Positions 28,022 through 37,164 of a stretch of 64,000 nucleotides of DNA are shown here, piece after piece (position 1 is the stretch's first letter; each line of letters opens with the position of its first letter). Origin of the DNA: Thalassobium sp. (GTDB lineage: Bacteria; Pseudomonadota; Gammaproteobacteria; Pseudomonadales; Oceanobacteraceae). The stretch lies in assembly GCA_002733205.1 (NCBI GenBank), contig NVUW01000008.1:1-64000 (forward strand). Reading direction: 5' to 3'. The notes under the pieces were generated by a model. The model saw nothing but the letters and a program-made list of their open reading frames with translations. It ran no database searches and was not told the origin of the DNA. A program made the translations under genes and the position numbers.

Positions 28022-28557
28022 GTTCTTTTACTCACTGCGGGTACGCCACGTTCAATCTGTTCAAGTACTGAACGCATGGCACGATTAATTCGTTTTTCTA
28101 CTGATTTTGGCTCTTTTCCTACGCGGCGGGCGATTTCGGAAATGGTCAGCCCATGAACTTTTCGCATCACCAGAAGATTTGCTGTCTCGGGAGGAAGCTG
28201 GTTAAGACAAAGCAAAAAGTGTTCTATTTTCTGGTTCATTTCTGCATTGCGATCAGGTTGCGGTTTTTCGCAATGAACTTCCTGATCGTCAATGCAGACG
28301 GTGTCTTCTGATACTTTCTTCTGGTAATAATCATTAATGATGTTGTTGGCAATTTTATAGATGTAACTGATCGGGTCATTGAGCACAAACCCCTGAATAG
28401 ATCGTTTTAATGTCCGCTCCAGTGCTTCCTGATATATATCCTCAGAGTAGGAGTGGTCATTGATTTTTTTGCGGATAAAACTGAGTAATCTGGGCTTCTC
28501 CTGATTAATCAGCTGACTGATGTGATGCACTGAGACATCGGGCTGGAACATATTCAT
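28012..28557 (-). CDS. FecI-family ECF sigma factor
   Basis: 181 aa from the ATG at 28557; the longer frame to 28749 encodes a non-homologous extension. Region 2 contains DIYQEALERTLKRSIQGFV and SYIYKIANNIINDYYQ. Region 4 contains LPPETANLLVMRKVHGLTIS followed by EIARRVGKEPKSVEKRINRA. It would be released by FecR when the STN receptor binds ligand, and then transcribe the receptor genes. No strong ribosome-binding site precedes the chosen ATG, so a start a few codons away is possible. Confidence 0.9.
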   Translation of the reverse strand: MNMFQPDVSVHHISQLINQEKPRLLSFIRKKINDHSYSEDIYQEALERTLKRSIQGFVLNDPISYIYKIANNIINDYYQKKVSEDTVCIDDQEVHCEKPQPDRNAEMNQKIEHFLLCLNQLPPETANLLVMRKVHGLTISEIARRVGKEPKSVEKRINRAMRSVLEQIERGVPAVSKRTWF

Positions 28558-29207
28558 TGAATCCGGTCTGCCTGTGGACTTTAGCTGGAGAAACAGCAAG
28601 AAAGTGGGGATTCTGAACTCGCCTGCGCGATTATTCCGGTTCTGCCAGTGCGTAAAGGAGAGCCTTCCAGAGTCCGTGGTCGGATGATCGCTGATTATGG
28701 TGAGAGAATGTTTCAGTTTGGTTAAACTGATAAGAAAGTTTTTAAGCACAAGGGTGCCACAGTCGGTCGATTACAGCCTCCGTATACCGGAGAGGATCTT
28801 TATAAAGGCTCTTGCATCAGCACATGATCAGGCCCCAATGTGACAGGGGGTAGAGAAGCCAATGTAAAAGTGCATCCAGTAGTGGTTGGTATTCCCGGTA
28901 CGGATGATACCGCGATAGCAGGTGCATGCATGGCCGTGCTATCCCCCTGAAAATCAGCCGTAAACTTGCTCGTTTTTCAGACAAATGTTAATTTATTGAC
29001 TTTGAAGTCAATAGGTTGTGAATTTTCTTTACAATTTTTAGCGGCAGTTCTGAGCGCAATAACAGGCTTGTGCTTTGTCTCTGCAAATTTTCAGCGCTGG
29101 TGTGATATTTTTCAATTAAATCATTGGGTTACGTTGTTTTTTCATCCGGATCGTTTGTGTAAACACCACACAGCAATAAGCATTTATATTTATTAAGGGT
29201 AGTACTG
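28558..29207. promoter_or_regulatory. 650-bp intergenic region with a perfect palindrome
   Basis: No gene is seen. It holds the divergent promoters of fecI (left) and the DUF4272 gene (right). TATTGACTT-TG-AAGTCAATA at 28994-29013 is a perfect palindrome with 9-bp arms and includes a TTGACT -35-like word on both strands. CTCCGTATACCGGAG lies near 28770. The right 200 bp are AT-rich, like the following two genes. Confidence 0.4.
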
Positions 29208-29843
29208 ATGGATTCTGGAAAAATTAAATCTGAGAGTGAATTAGCAATCAAGGAAATGGGTGGGGAAGTTTGTGATTGGCTACCCGTTTATGACATCACA
29301 ACGATGCGCCCATGCGAGGATGTTGTTTTCCGGGCACTCATCATGAACGCAATGATCAATATTGCATTTGATGCGCCAGTTGAATTGATTGCTGGCTATA
29401 TAAAGGACAATCATCTAACAGATCATCTTTCATGTGCAGAGCGTGAAATATTGGCTCAAAGCCAGGAAACTCTTTCTCAGCAAGATAAGATCAATTTACA
29501 TTGGTATTTGGAGTCGCTTTGGGCGCTTCTTTGGGTCATGGGTAAAATTGATAAGCTGGAAGTTCCTTACCCAATCCCCGACGACATGGTAGAGCATTGT
29601 CCAAAACTTCATGAAAATGAAGGGCCGGAGAAATTTACGGATGTTCATTCGATTCGTTCTTACGAGGAAGTCTATAGTATGAGAGACCTTTACTATAGAG
29701 CTATGTGGTGTTGCAGAGAGTTTCAGCTTCGCAATACTCCCCATAAACACTTTAATATGAGTCTGATTATGGAGCGCCGGCGAGCGTTAACATGGTGCCT
29801 GGATAATGCAAGTGATTGGGATAATATCCCTCAGGATACCTGA
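29208..29843 (+). CDS. DUF4272 domain protein
   Basis: 211 aa soluble protein. LHWYLESLWALLWVMGKIDK and LIMERRRALTWCLD are the conserved stretches I associate with DUF4272, a family of unknown function often found among variable genes. The N-terminal 20 residues look like an unrelated linker. Weak GGGTAGT lies before the ATG. AT-rich composition and isolation between the receptor locus and metG suggest horizontal acquisition. Confidence 0.75.
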   Translation: MDSGKIKSESELAIKEMGGEVCDWLPVYDITTMRPCEDVVFRALIMNAMINIAFDAPVELIAGYIKDNHLTDHLSCAEREILAQSQETLSQQDKINLHWYLESLWALLWVMGKIDKLEVPYPIPDDMVEHCPKLHENEGPEKFTDVHSIRSYEEVYSMRDLYYRAMWCCREFQLRNTPHKHFNMSLIMERRRALTWCLDNASDWDNIPQDT

Positions 29844-29971
29844 ATATAGTAAGCGTAAACAGGATGCTTTGCTCCTTCGGGTATCCACTGCGTGCCCGGT
29901 TTTTTACACAATGTGCATGGTGTTGGTTGCTACTGAACCGGACGTTGGCAATATCAAAGGATCTGTGAAAA

Positions 29972-30394
29972 ATGAAGTTGTTGGTTGTGTTTTTTTTAAC
30001 CGGATTTTTGTTGGGCTGTATCGCCGATTCTGCTTATTTTCCTCCGGGGCTTGCGAAAGAAGATGCCGTATATTTAAAAGCAGATTCAGAGCGTGATCAT
30101 GGTATTTTTCAGGGGCTTGATGAGAAGCTTTATATTAATGCGGTTGATGGTGTTTCTATCGGTGGGTTTTTTAACGGTTACTATGAAAGTGCTTATATTG
30201 AACCTGGCTTGACTGAGATTGACGTAGGGTTTTATCAGGGGAAGGTTAAATCTGAACGCTGTTTGAAGTTTTTAGCCGAAAAGGGTAAGTCTTACATTAT
30301 TCGAAAGAAGCGCGAGGCATGGAGTATTAACTTCTGGATTGAGCTGGAAAACGATATTAATACGAATGTTGTTAATCTTCCCTGTGGTGAATAG
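29972..30394 (+). CDS. Small predicted lipoprotein
   Basis: 140 aa. The signal peptide ends in the lipobox GFLLGC (Cys at residue 16), followed by IADSAYFPPGLAKEDA. The mature part is beta-rich (LYINAVDGVSIGGFF, IEPGLTEIDVGFY, with Cys ~97 and a C-terminal Cys). The pattern resembles small lipoproteins of unknown function that carry a YxxPG..I.V element. It follows the DUF4272 gene by 128 bp and shares its AT-rich composition. Confidence 0.75.
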   Translation: MKLLVVFFLTGFLLGCIADSAYFPPGLAKEDAVYLKADSERDHGIFQGLDEKLYINAVDGVSIGGFFNGYYESAYIEPGLTEIDVGFYQGKVKSERCLKFLAEKGKSYIIRKKREAWSINFWIELENDINTNVVNLPCGE

Positions 30395-30440
30395 TGTGGC
30401 GGGCCTATTAAGCCGGGTTTAGCGCTAGAGTCGCTCAATA

Positions 30441-30475
30441 AAAAGCCGGGGTAAAAACCCCGGCTTTTCTGTTTC
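30441..30475. terminator. Bidirectional terminator
   Basis: AAAAGCCGGGG (30441-30451) pairs with CCCCGGCTTTT (30458-30468), with T-rich flanks on both strands. It serves the lipoprotein gene and the convergent metG. Confidence 0.92.
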
Positions 30476-30482
30476 TGCTTTT

Positions 30483-32603
30483 TTACATCACGCGCATACC
30501 CGGCTGGGCGCCGTCGTGTGGTTCGAGCAGGAAGATATCTTTACCGCCCGGGCCTGCGGCCAGTACCATGCCTTCGGACATGCCGAATTTCATTTTACGT
30601 GGCGCCAGGTTGGCGACCATCACGGTGAGCTTGCCGTTCAGGTCTTCCGGGTTGTAGGCCGATTTAATACCGGAGAATACGTTGCGGATTTCGCCGTTGC
30701 CGATATCCAGCGTCAGTTGCAGCAGTTTTTCTGCACCTTCAACATGTTCGGCTTTAACAATGCGGGCAATACGCAGGTCGACTTTGGCGAAATCCGGGAA
30801 CTCGATGGTATCGGCAATCACTTCGTTACCGTCTTCACGCAGCTCTGGACCTTTGTTCTTCGCTTTTTTATCGGCCTTTTTCTCGGCGTTTTTCGCAGCG
30901 CTTTTATCGGTGCTGTTATCCGTTGCCGGTGCTTCGCCGTTTTCTTTGGCCAGTTCGACTTGAGTCTCTTCCAGAATGGCGGTGACTTTATCCATTTCGG
31001 CACGGGACAGCATCGGCTGGAATTTGTTGATTTTGTGGCTTAACAGAATCTCGCGGCGTGCTTCCCAGTCAAGGCTGTCCAGATTCAGGAATGCTTTGGT
31101 TTTGTCGGCAATTTCCGGCAGTACCGGTGCCAGATAAGTCACCAACTGACGGAACAGGTTAAGGGCCACAGAACATACGTCCTGCACTTCCTGCTGGCGG
31201 CCTTCTTCTTTATTCATCGCCCACGGGGCTTTTTCCTGAATGTATTCGTTGGCACGGTCGGCCAGTGCCATGATGTCTTTCATCGCGCGGCCAAATTCGC
31301 GTTTTTCGTAATGGCTGGCAATCTGGTCGCCGGCGTCAATAAATTGCTGCAGCATTTCCGGTTCAGCGCAGGTGGCGCTCAGTTCGCCGGACGCTTTGGC
31401 AATAAAGTTGCCGGTACGTGAGGCGATATTCACCAGCTTGTTGACCAGATCGGCGTTTACGCGCTGCACGAAATCTTCCAGATTTAAATCGAAATCATCG
31501 ACGCTGGAACTCAGTTTGGCGGCAAAGTAGTAACGCAGATAGGTTGGGTTCAGGTGATTCAGGAAGGTGCGCGCCTTAATAAAAGTACCGCGCGACTTCG
31601 ACATTTTAGAACCGTTCACGGTCACGAAACCGTGGGCATTGACCGCTGTTGGTGTGCGGTATTCTGCGGCGCTCAGCATGGAAGGCCAGAACAGCGCATG
31701 GAAGTTAATAATGTCTTTACCGATAAAATGGTACAGCTCGGTGGTGGAATCTTTTTTCCAGTACTCGTTAAAGTCGAGGTCACCGCGCTTGTCACACAGG
31801 TTTTTAAAGCTGGCCATATAACCGATAGGGGCATCCAGCCAGACGTAGAAAAACTTGTTCGGTGCATCCGGAATTTCGAAACCAAAATACGGCGCATCAC
31901 GGGAGATGTCCCACTCCTGCAGGCCGGAATCCAGCCACTCGGCCAGTTTGTTGGCTACTTCATCCTGCAGCGTGCCGGAACGGGTCCACTGCTGCAGAAA
32001 CTCCTGAAAATCGGGCAGTTTAAAGAAGTAGTGCTCTGACTCTTTTTCGACCGGGGTGGCACCGGAAATAACCGAGAACGGGTTTTTCAGTTCGGCCGGG
32101 GTGTAGGTTGCGCCACAGGCTTCGCAGTTGTCGCCGTATTGGTCGGCAGCGCCACACTTAGGGCACTCACCTTTGATATAACGGTCGGCCAGAAACAGCT
32201 CTTTAACCGGATCGTACAGCTGCTTGATGCTGCGGATGGCGATATGGCCTTTGTCACGGCAGGCTTTGTAGATTTCTTCCGAGAAATAACGGTTCTCTTC
32301 GCTGTGGGTGCTGTGGAAGTTATCGAACGCAATCTGGAAACCGGCGAAATCCGCTTCGTGCTCGGCTTTTACCCGCGCAATCTGCTCTTCCGGGCTGATG
32401 CCTTCTTTCTCGGCGCGCAGCATGATGGCGGTGCCGTGGGCGTCGTCGGCGCAAACATAGTGGCATTCGTTGCCACGCAGCTTCTGGAACCGAACCCAGA
32501 TATCAGTCTGAATGTATTCCAGCAGGTGGCCGAGGTGAATGGAACCATTGGCATAGGGCAGGGCGCTGGTGACGAGGATTTTGCGGGGATTCTGTGCGGT
32601 CAT
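30483..32603 (-). CDS. metG: Methionyl-tRNA synthetase
   Basis: 706 aa class I synthetase that charges tRNA-Met. The HIGH-type motif lies in [15 protein letters not shown] near residue 15. The four-Cys zinc knuckle is [19 protein letters not shown], and KMSKS lies in [14 protein letters not shown] Lys/Ala-rich linker (around 555-595) leads to the C-terminal tRNA-binding (EMAP-like) domain with [20 protein letters not shown]. Length and domain order are as in E. coli MetG. The last residues lie close to the shared terminator. Confidence 0.97.
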   Translation of the reverse strand: MTAQNPRKILVTSALPYANGSIHLGHLLEYIQTDIWVRFQKLRGNECHYVCADDAHGTAIMLRAEKEGISPEEQIARVKAEHEADFAGFQIAFDNFHSTHSEENRYFSEEIYKACRDKGHIAIRSIKQLYDPVKELFLADRYIKGECPKCGAADQYGDNCEACGATYTPAELKNPFSVISGATPVEKESEHYFFKLPDFQEFLQQWTRSGTLQDEVANKLAEWLDSGLQEWDISRDAPYFGFEIPDAPNKFFYVWLDAPIGYMASFKNLCDKRGDLDFNEYWKKDSTTELYHFIGKDIINFHALFWPSMLSAAEYRTPTAVNAHGFVTVNGSKMSKSRGTFIKARTFLNHLNPTYLRYYFAAKLSSSVDDFDLNLEDFVQRVNADLVNKLVNIASRTGNFIAKASGELSATCAEPEMLQQFIDAGDQIASHYEKREFGRAMKDIMALADRANEYIQEKAPWAMNKEEGRQQEVQDVCSVALNLFRQLVTYLAPVLPEIADKTKAFLNLDSLDWEARREILLSHKINKFQPMLSRAEMDKVTAILEETQVELAKENGEAPATDNSTDKSAAKNAEKKADKKAKNKGPELREDGNEVIADTIEFPDFAKVDLRIARIVKAEHVEGAEKLLQLTLDIGNGEIRNVFSGIKSAYNPEDLNGKLTVMVANLAPRKMKFGMSEGMVLAAGPGGKDIFLLEPHDGAQPGMRVM

Positions 32604-32683
32604 GACAATTCGCTACGGGTTATTCAAAGAAAGGGCAGCATTGTAGCGATTTTTGCCGCTGGCCGCGATGGCTGCGGTACGGC

Positions 32684-32721
32684 TTAAAAGCGCTGCGGCA
32701 GCAAACTCTGCCGCGCAGCGC
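32684..32721 (-). terminator. Terminator of the guanidine-regulated binding protein gene
   Basis: GCGCTGCGGCAG (from 32690) pairs with CTGCCGCGCAGCGC (32708-32721). On the minus strand this is followed by TTTTAAG. Confidence 0.75.
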
Positions 32722-32742
32722 CTGATACTCAACGGCCGGGCA

Positions 32743-33804
32743 TTACAGCTTCCCTTCAGCCGCCATCTTCATATAGCTGTCGGTAAAGCGCAGTTTCACA
32801 TTGCCTTTATCGCCAAAGGTTTTGCCATTCGGGAAGGCCATGCCGATAAAACCGGCATCGGCGGCACCATCACCCAGCAGACCGTGGTCGAAGGAGAATT
32901 TCGCCACGTATTCCATGGTTTTTGGCAGCTCGGCGCTGTTTACAAATTCCACGGCTTTTTGTGCGTCGTAGAACATTTTGGTGGCGGCCAGCTGGGCATC
33001 GTAACCGGCCAGGTCGGTGCCTGAGGCTGCGGCCATCATGCTGCGCGCTTTTTTACCTTCGGCGTCGTTTTTCGCCATGATACTCATGGTTTCGTACCAG
33101 GCACCGGTCAGGGCTTTGGCGAAGGCAGGGTTAGCGGCCAGGGTTTCGCTGTTGACCATGGTGGTGTCGATAATTTCACCCGGAATCTGTGAGGAGTTAA
33201 ACACGGAGGTTGCGTTTGGCATGCTCAGGATTTCGCTTACCAGCGGGTTCCAGGTGACGACGGCTTTAACATCGTCGGTGCCATAGGCGGCAACCATATC
33301 GGCGTCGGAGGTGTTAATCACCGCTACGTCTTTTTCGCTCATGCCCACGCTTTCCAGACCACGTGCCAGTAGATAATGGGAAACCGACAGCTCCACCAGA
33401 TTCACCGGCAGGCCTTTGATGTCTTTCAGGCTGGTGCCTTCTTTCAGAATGACGGCGTCGTTGCCGTTGGAGAAGTCGCCGACGATTAAGGCGGTGGTGT
33501 CGACGCCGCTGGCGGCCGGAATGGTCAGGGCATCCATATTGGTCATCACGCAGGCGTCGAATTCACCGGCGGTAAACTGGTTGATGGATTCAACGTAATC
33601 GTTGATCTGCACCACTTCGATGTCGATGCCGTATTTATCGGCCCATTTTTTTACGATGCCGGCCTGGTCGGCGTAATCCCAGGGCATCCAGCCAACGTAG
33701 ATAGACCAGGCCAGACGGAAACTGTCTTTGGCCTGAGCGTGTAATGGGGTCAGGGCGGCCAGGGTGACCAGGCTGGCGGTGAGCAGGCGTTTTAAAACGT
33801 TCAT
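32743..33804 (-). CDS. ABC-transporter periplasmic binding protein, guanidine-regulated
   Basis: 353 aa. A signal peptide (cleavage near residue 25) is followed by an NMT1/TauA-like binding fold. WSIYVGWMPWDYADQAGIVK and the following KWADKYGIDIEV match the group long annotated as the urea-carboxylase-region binding protein, whose genes are typically under ykkC RNA. The leader here is a guanidine-I riboswitch, so guanidine or a related compound is the probable ligand. No permease or ATPase gene adjoins it: metG lies downstream, LysR upstream. It must share transport partners encoded elsewhere. GAGGAAG precedes the ATG. Confidence 0.85.
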   Translation of the reverse strand: MNVLKRLLTASLVTLAALTPLHAQAKDSFRLAWSIYVGWMPWDYADQAGIVKKWADKYGIDIEVVQINDYVESINQFTAGEFDACVMTNMDALTIPAASGVDTTALIVGDFSNGNDAVILKEGTSLKDIKGLPVNLVELSVSHYLLARGLESVGMSEKDVAVINTSDADMVAAYGTDDVKAVVTWNPLVSEILSMPNATSVFNSSQIPGEIIDTTMVNSETLAANPAFAKALTGAWYETMSIMAKNDAEGKKARSMMAAASGTDLAGYDAQLAATKMFYDAQKAVEFVNSAELPKTMEYVAKFSFDHGLLGDGAADAGFIGMAFPNGKTFGDKGNVKLRFTDSYMKMAAEGKL

Positions 33805-33884
33805 AGGACTTCCTCTTTGATATCCACATAAATCAGACGGCAGGAGAGCACTCAGCGCGGAACACTGTTGCGCAGTGTCCGTGT

Positions 33885-34000
33885 TCGGGTCTCCCGGGCT
33901 TTTGTCCCGCCGTGTAACCTGCGCTGTGAATACGCTGAGGTCGGTTGCTCTCGGACCAGTCGTTCTTTTTCCATCAAAGAACCGGAACCCTAGCCACCTA
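33885..34000 (-). ncRNA. Guanidine-I (ykkC) riboswitch
   Basis: Read on the minus strand, the conserved blocks come in the correct order: GGCTAGGGTTCCGG (33996-33983), ACTGGTCCGAGAG (from 33962), and ACACGGCGGGACAAAAGCCC ending at 33896, followed by GGGAGACCCG. These are the signature segments of the guanidine-I aptamer. A GC-rich hairpin (33857-33881 region) follows with no T run, so the expression platform may act on translation. The aptamer lies about 80 nt before the start codon at 33804. Confidence 0.92.
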
Positions 34001-34059
34001 TTTCTGTGAATCCCAAATGGATCCGGTTGCCGAGTCTCTCCTGTTACTGATCAGGGTTC

Positions 34060-34075
34060 AGCAAGGGCTGTACCA
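34060..34075 (-). promoter_or_regulatory. Sigma-54 promoter upstream of the riboswitch
   Basis: On the minus strand TGGTACAGCCCTTGCT matches the RpoN consensus (TGGYAC-N5-TTGCW), with GG and GC exactly 10 nt apart. The start point would be near 34050, about 50 nt before the aptamer. Confidence 0.7.
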
Positions 34076-34147
34076 GTTTTGCCAGAGCCAGAAAATTGCG
34101 CCATCCGCTGGGGTGGTGAGTGCTAAGTTGCTGATTTTGCTGTCAGC

Positions 34148-34166
34148 TGCACCCCAAAAGGGTGCA
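34148..34166. promoter_or_regulatory. Candidate enhancer palindrome (NtrC-like)
   Basis: TGCACCC-CAAAA-GGGTGCA is a perfect palindrome about 80 bp upstream of the sigma-54 promoter. The half-sites look like NtrC half-sites (TGCACC / GGTGCA), but the spacing is 2 bp longer than the TGC-N11-GCA norm. NtrC binding is therefore only suggested. Confidence 0.4.
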
Positions 34167-34207
34167 CAGATGATTAGCTGAACAGATGGTCGCTGCATTC
34201 TGGGGCG

Positions 34208-35116
34208 CTATTCGGTTTCTACTTTATGCGCAGCCTTGCAGCCGGTATCTGTATTGGCTAACAGACGGGCGAGGGCGCGGGTCGCTGGGCCGGCGCTTTC
34301 TTCATGGGCCATCACCAGATAAAGGTCGACGTAGCGCCGCGCATCCTGAGCAAAGGGAATCACCTGCAAGGCCCCGCTTTTCAGATCGTCGGCAATCAGC
34401 AGCTCCGGCAGCCAGGCAAAGCCAAGGCCGCGGCGGACAATATTCACCCTTGTGCTGGTATGGGTCACGGTCCAGCGCTGATGAGCACCGAGCCAGCCAC
34501 CTTCGCTGCGGCGTTTACGGCTGCTGTCGCGCAGTACCACCTGCCGGTGGGCGGTAAGGTCATCGTAAGTGACCTCGCGCCCCAGTTGCTGCAACGGATG
34601 CTGCGGGCTGGTGACCGGCAGAAAGCAGGAGCGGTGTACGTGCTCGCCGTTCCAGCCGCTGGGCAGTTGCGGGGAAATCAGAATATCGATGCTGTCTTCC
34701 AGCAGCATTTCGTTACCGCCGCTGAGCACAAATTCTTCCAGCTCCAGGCGGGTGTCGGGGTACTCGGCCGAGAAGGCTTCAAACACATCAAACAGCACAT
34801 CGTTGGGGTAGATGGTATCGATGGCGGCACGCACCACCGGCTCCACGCCCTGATTCAGCGATCCGGCAATCTTGTCGATATTTTCTGCCTGATCCAGCAA
34901 CTGCTCGGCGCGCTGCAACAGAATGCGGCCGTGTTCGGTGAGTACCGCTTTGCGGCCTTCGACTTCCAGCAACTGCACGCCCAGTTGTTCCTGCAGCTTG
35001 TGTACGCCATAGCTGATGGTCGACTGACTCTTAAAGATGGCCTCGGCTGCCTGGGCGTAGCCGCCATGGTCGACCACCGCTTTAAACATGCGCCACTGTT
35101 CGAGGGTTGTTTTCAT
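34208..35116 (-). CDS. LysR-family transcriptional regulator
   Basis: 302 aa. The N-terminal winged helix-turn-helix is at about 3-62 (MFKAVVDHGGYAQAAEAIFK, SQSTISYGVHKLQEQLGVQL), followed by the effector-binding domain. It is divergent from the nitroreductase gene, with a 147-bp shared promoter region; LysR regulators commonly control such a divergent neighbour. The C-terminal end lies 42 bp upstream of the candidate enhancer of the guanidine-regulated gene. The effector is unknown. Confidence 0.88.
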   Translation of the reverse strand: MKTTLEQWRMFKAVVDHGGYAQAAEAIFKSQSTISYGVHKLQEQLGVQLLEVEGRKAVLTEHGRILLQRAEQLLDQAENIDKIAGSLNQGVEPVVRAAIDTIYPNDVLFDVFEAFSAEYPDTRLELEEFVLSGGNEMLLEDSIDILISPQLPSGWNGEHVHRSCFLPVTSPQHPLQQLGREVTYDDLTAHRQVVLRDSSRKRRSEGGWLGAHQRWTVTHTSTRVNIVRRGLGFAWLPELLIADDLKSGALQVIPFAQDARRYVDLYLVMAHEESAGPATRALARLLANTDTGCKAAHKVETE

Positions 35117-35263
35117 TGGAAAGCCTTTTCGTAAATATCGAAAGCTAAGCGCTAAATTATGGGATTTTTAATCGAATAAAGCGAACTTAAACTGCACTCA
35201 TTGCTTAACAGCCCTAACACCACAACCAATACCCGAGCCGATACCCGATTTAAGGATGCCGCC

Positions 35264-35908
35264 ATGAACGTATTTGATGCCCTGAGCCAGCGTACTTCTG
35301 TTAACTACTTTGATACCGAACGTGCCATCAGCACGGCCGAAGTACTGGAACTGCTGGATTACGCCCAGCATGCACCAACGGCCTTTAATATTCAGCATAC
35401 CCGCTATCTGGTGGTCACTGATCAGGCGGCGAAAGACACCTTAAAAGACATTGCCTACGGTCAGCAGAAAGTCGCCGATGCGCCGGTGGTTATTCTGGTA
35501 CTGGCCGACGAACAGGGCCATGAACGTATGCCGGATATCGCCCAGCGCGGCGTCGATGCCGGGATCTATAACGAAGGCGTGCGCGACTACTTTGTCAGCG
35601 CGGTAAACGGTGCCTACGGCGATAACAAAGCCGCAGCCCACGATGAAGCACTGCGCTCAGCCAGCATGGCGACCATGAACCTGATGACGGCCGCGGCCGG
35701 TAAGGGTATGGCCACCGGGCCGATGATCGGCTTCGATACCGCGAAAGCGAAAGAAGTGTTCAATATTGGCGAACGCTACAGCGTTGCCATGATGGTGACA
35801 CTGGGGTACGCCAAAGACGGTAACTGGCCACGTAAGCCGCGTCTGGCGGCGAGCGAAGTGACGGTGCTGGATGGCCGTCCGGGCAAGTTGCACGATCTGA
35901 GTCATTAA
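35264..35908 (+). CDS. Nitroreductase-family FMN oxidoreductase
   Basis: 214 aa from the ATG at 35264 (AAGGA upstream; an in-frame ATG at 35201 lies in the promoter region). The N-terminal FMN-binding segment is MNVFDALSQRTSVNYFD followed by YAQHAPTAFNIQHTRY. ATGPMIGFD and MMVTLGYAKDGNWPRKPRL are the C-terminal cofactor and dimer motifs. NAD(P)H-dependent reduction of quinones or nitro compounds is the family activity; the physiological substrate is unknown. Probably regulated by the divergent LysR. Confidence 0.85.
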   Translation: MNVFDALSQRTSVNYFDTERAISTAEVLELLDYAQHAPTAFNIQHTRYLVVTDQAAKDTLKDIAYGQQKVADAPVVILVLADEQGHERMPDIAQRGVDAGIYNEGVRDYFVSAVNGAYGDNKAAAHDEALRSASMATMNLMTAAAGKGMATGPMIGFDTAKAKEVFNIGERYSVAMMVTLGYAKDGNWPRKPRLAASEVTVLDGRPGKLHDLSH

Positions 35909-35950
35909 TTGTTCAACAGATCGGGAAAAGCAGGCCGGGAAAAACGGGCC

Positions 35951-35977
35951 GGAAATAAAGCGGGCAGAGCGCCCGCT
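35951..35977 (-). terminator. Terminator of the DMT transporter gene
   Basis: AGCGGGC (35959-35965) pairs with GCCCGCT (35971-35977). On the minus strand this is followed by TTTATTT, directly after the stop codon. Confidence 0.7.
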
Positions 35978-36892
35978 TCAGCGCTTCAGCCAGCGGCTGA
36001 TGGCACTCCAGCGGTTAGCCAGCAGTGCCAGCAGAATCAGGGTACAGCCGAGAATCTGCGCCGTTTCCATCCGTTCGGTAAACCAGAAGGCGGCGATGAT
36101 GGCGGTCCAGACCGGCTCCAGCACCATAATCACGGCAGCATGGCTGGGTGAGGCCAGACCCTGAGCGTAGGTTTGCAGCAGAAAGCGTGCGGCCGTGCCG
36201 ACGGTAATACTCAGAATCAGCCACAGCCACATGGTAGGGGTAAAAGTATCGGGCCAGTCTTCAAACATGGCCGACAGGCTGAAGGACACAACGCCGACCA
36301 GCACCAGCTGAATAGCGCTCAGGGCCAGTGCCGAAATACGCGCCGCGGCACGGCCGTTGAGTATAAAGGTGAGCGACAGCAGCAGGGCGGCGGCAAAGAA
36401 AAACAGCTGGCCGGGGTCAGGGTTAAAACCGTGACGTAACGACAGCAACGCCAGCCCGCCGATGGCCAGAGGCAACGCTACCCAGATGCTTTTCGCCGGG
36501 CGTTCACGAAACAGCAGCCAGCTGATAAAAGGCACCAGCACCACCGCCAGGCTGGTAATAAACGCGCCTTCGCCGAGGGTGTGCGCGTTAAACAGCCCCA
36601 TGATCCAGAAGCTCATGGCGGCACCGAAAAACAGGCCAACCAGGGCCGAAGCGCGCCATTCGTGGGCCTGTAAGGCGGCCAGCGCACGGCGGCCGGGAAT
36701 CGCCAGCAGCAGACCGGCGGCGCTAAAGCGGCAGGCCATAAACAGCAGCGGCGGAAATTCGTTTAACGCCTCTTTGGAAAACATCCAGCTGACCGCAGCC
36801 AGCAGGGTAACGCCAAGCAGAATCAGGTCGGCGCGCAACAGTTGCGCTTGTTGCTGATCGTCTGTGGATACGGATTCGGAAGTTGAAGACAC
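35978..36892 (-). CDS. EamA/DMT-family transporter
   Basis: About 304 aa from a GTG at 36892, giving the ordinary length for a ten-helix drug/metabolite transporter. The reading frame remains open to 37123, but that extension is Cys-rich and not membrane-like. Two EamA repeats are visible (about 20-145 and 160-290): LFNAHTLGEGAFITSLAVVL in the first, TYAQGLASPSHAAVIMVLEP in the second. The exported substrate is unknown. No clear ribosome-binding site precedes the GTG, so the start is tentative. Confidence 0.8.
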   Translation of the reverse strand: MSSTSESVSTDDQQQAQLLRADLILLGVTLLAAVSWMFSKEALNEFPPLLFMACRFSAAGLLLAIPGRRALAALQAHEWRASALVGLFFGAAMSFWIMGLFNAHTLGEGAFITSLAVVLVPFISWLLFRERPAKSIWVALPLAIGGLALLSLRHGFNPDPGQLFFFAAALLLSLTFILNGRAAARISALALSAIQLVLVGVVSFSLSAMFEDWPDTFTPTMWLWLILSITVGTAARFLLQTYAQGLASPSHAAVIMVLEPVWTAIIAAFWFTERMETAQILGCTLILLALLANRWSAISRWLKR

Positions 36893-37164
36893 AGTAAACC
36901 GCTGGCCCGCAGGCAGTAAGGCAACGTCGGACAAGGGCCGGGTTGCCGGGAAAAAGGTTTTGCACAACGTTGCAGGCAAGCACGCAACAAACGCTTTTAA
37001 AACAACGCCTTTAAAACAGAGGTGTAAAAGGCTTCGCAAAAAAGCGCAGCAGTATTTCACAGCCTCCTGCGGAAGTCTGTGGGTGGTTTTACTGTTGCAC
37101 TGAAAAAGAGCGTTGCATTGCAAACATTAATGCTCATATCAATAATATCGAAGGAGGTCACCGC

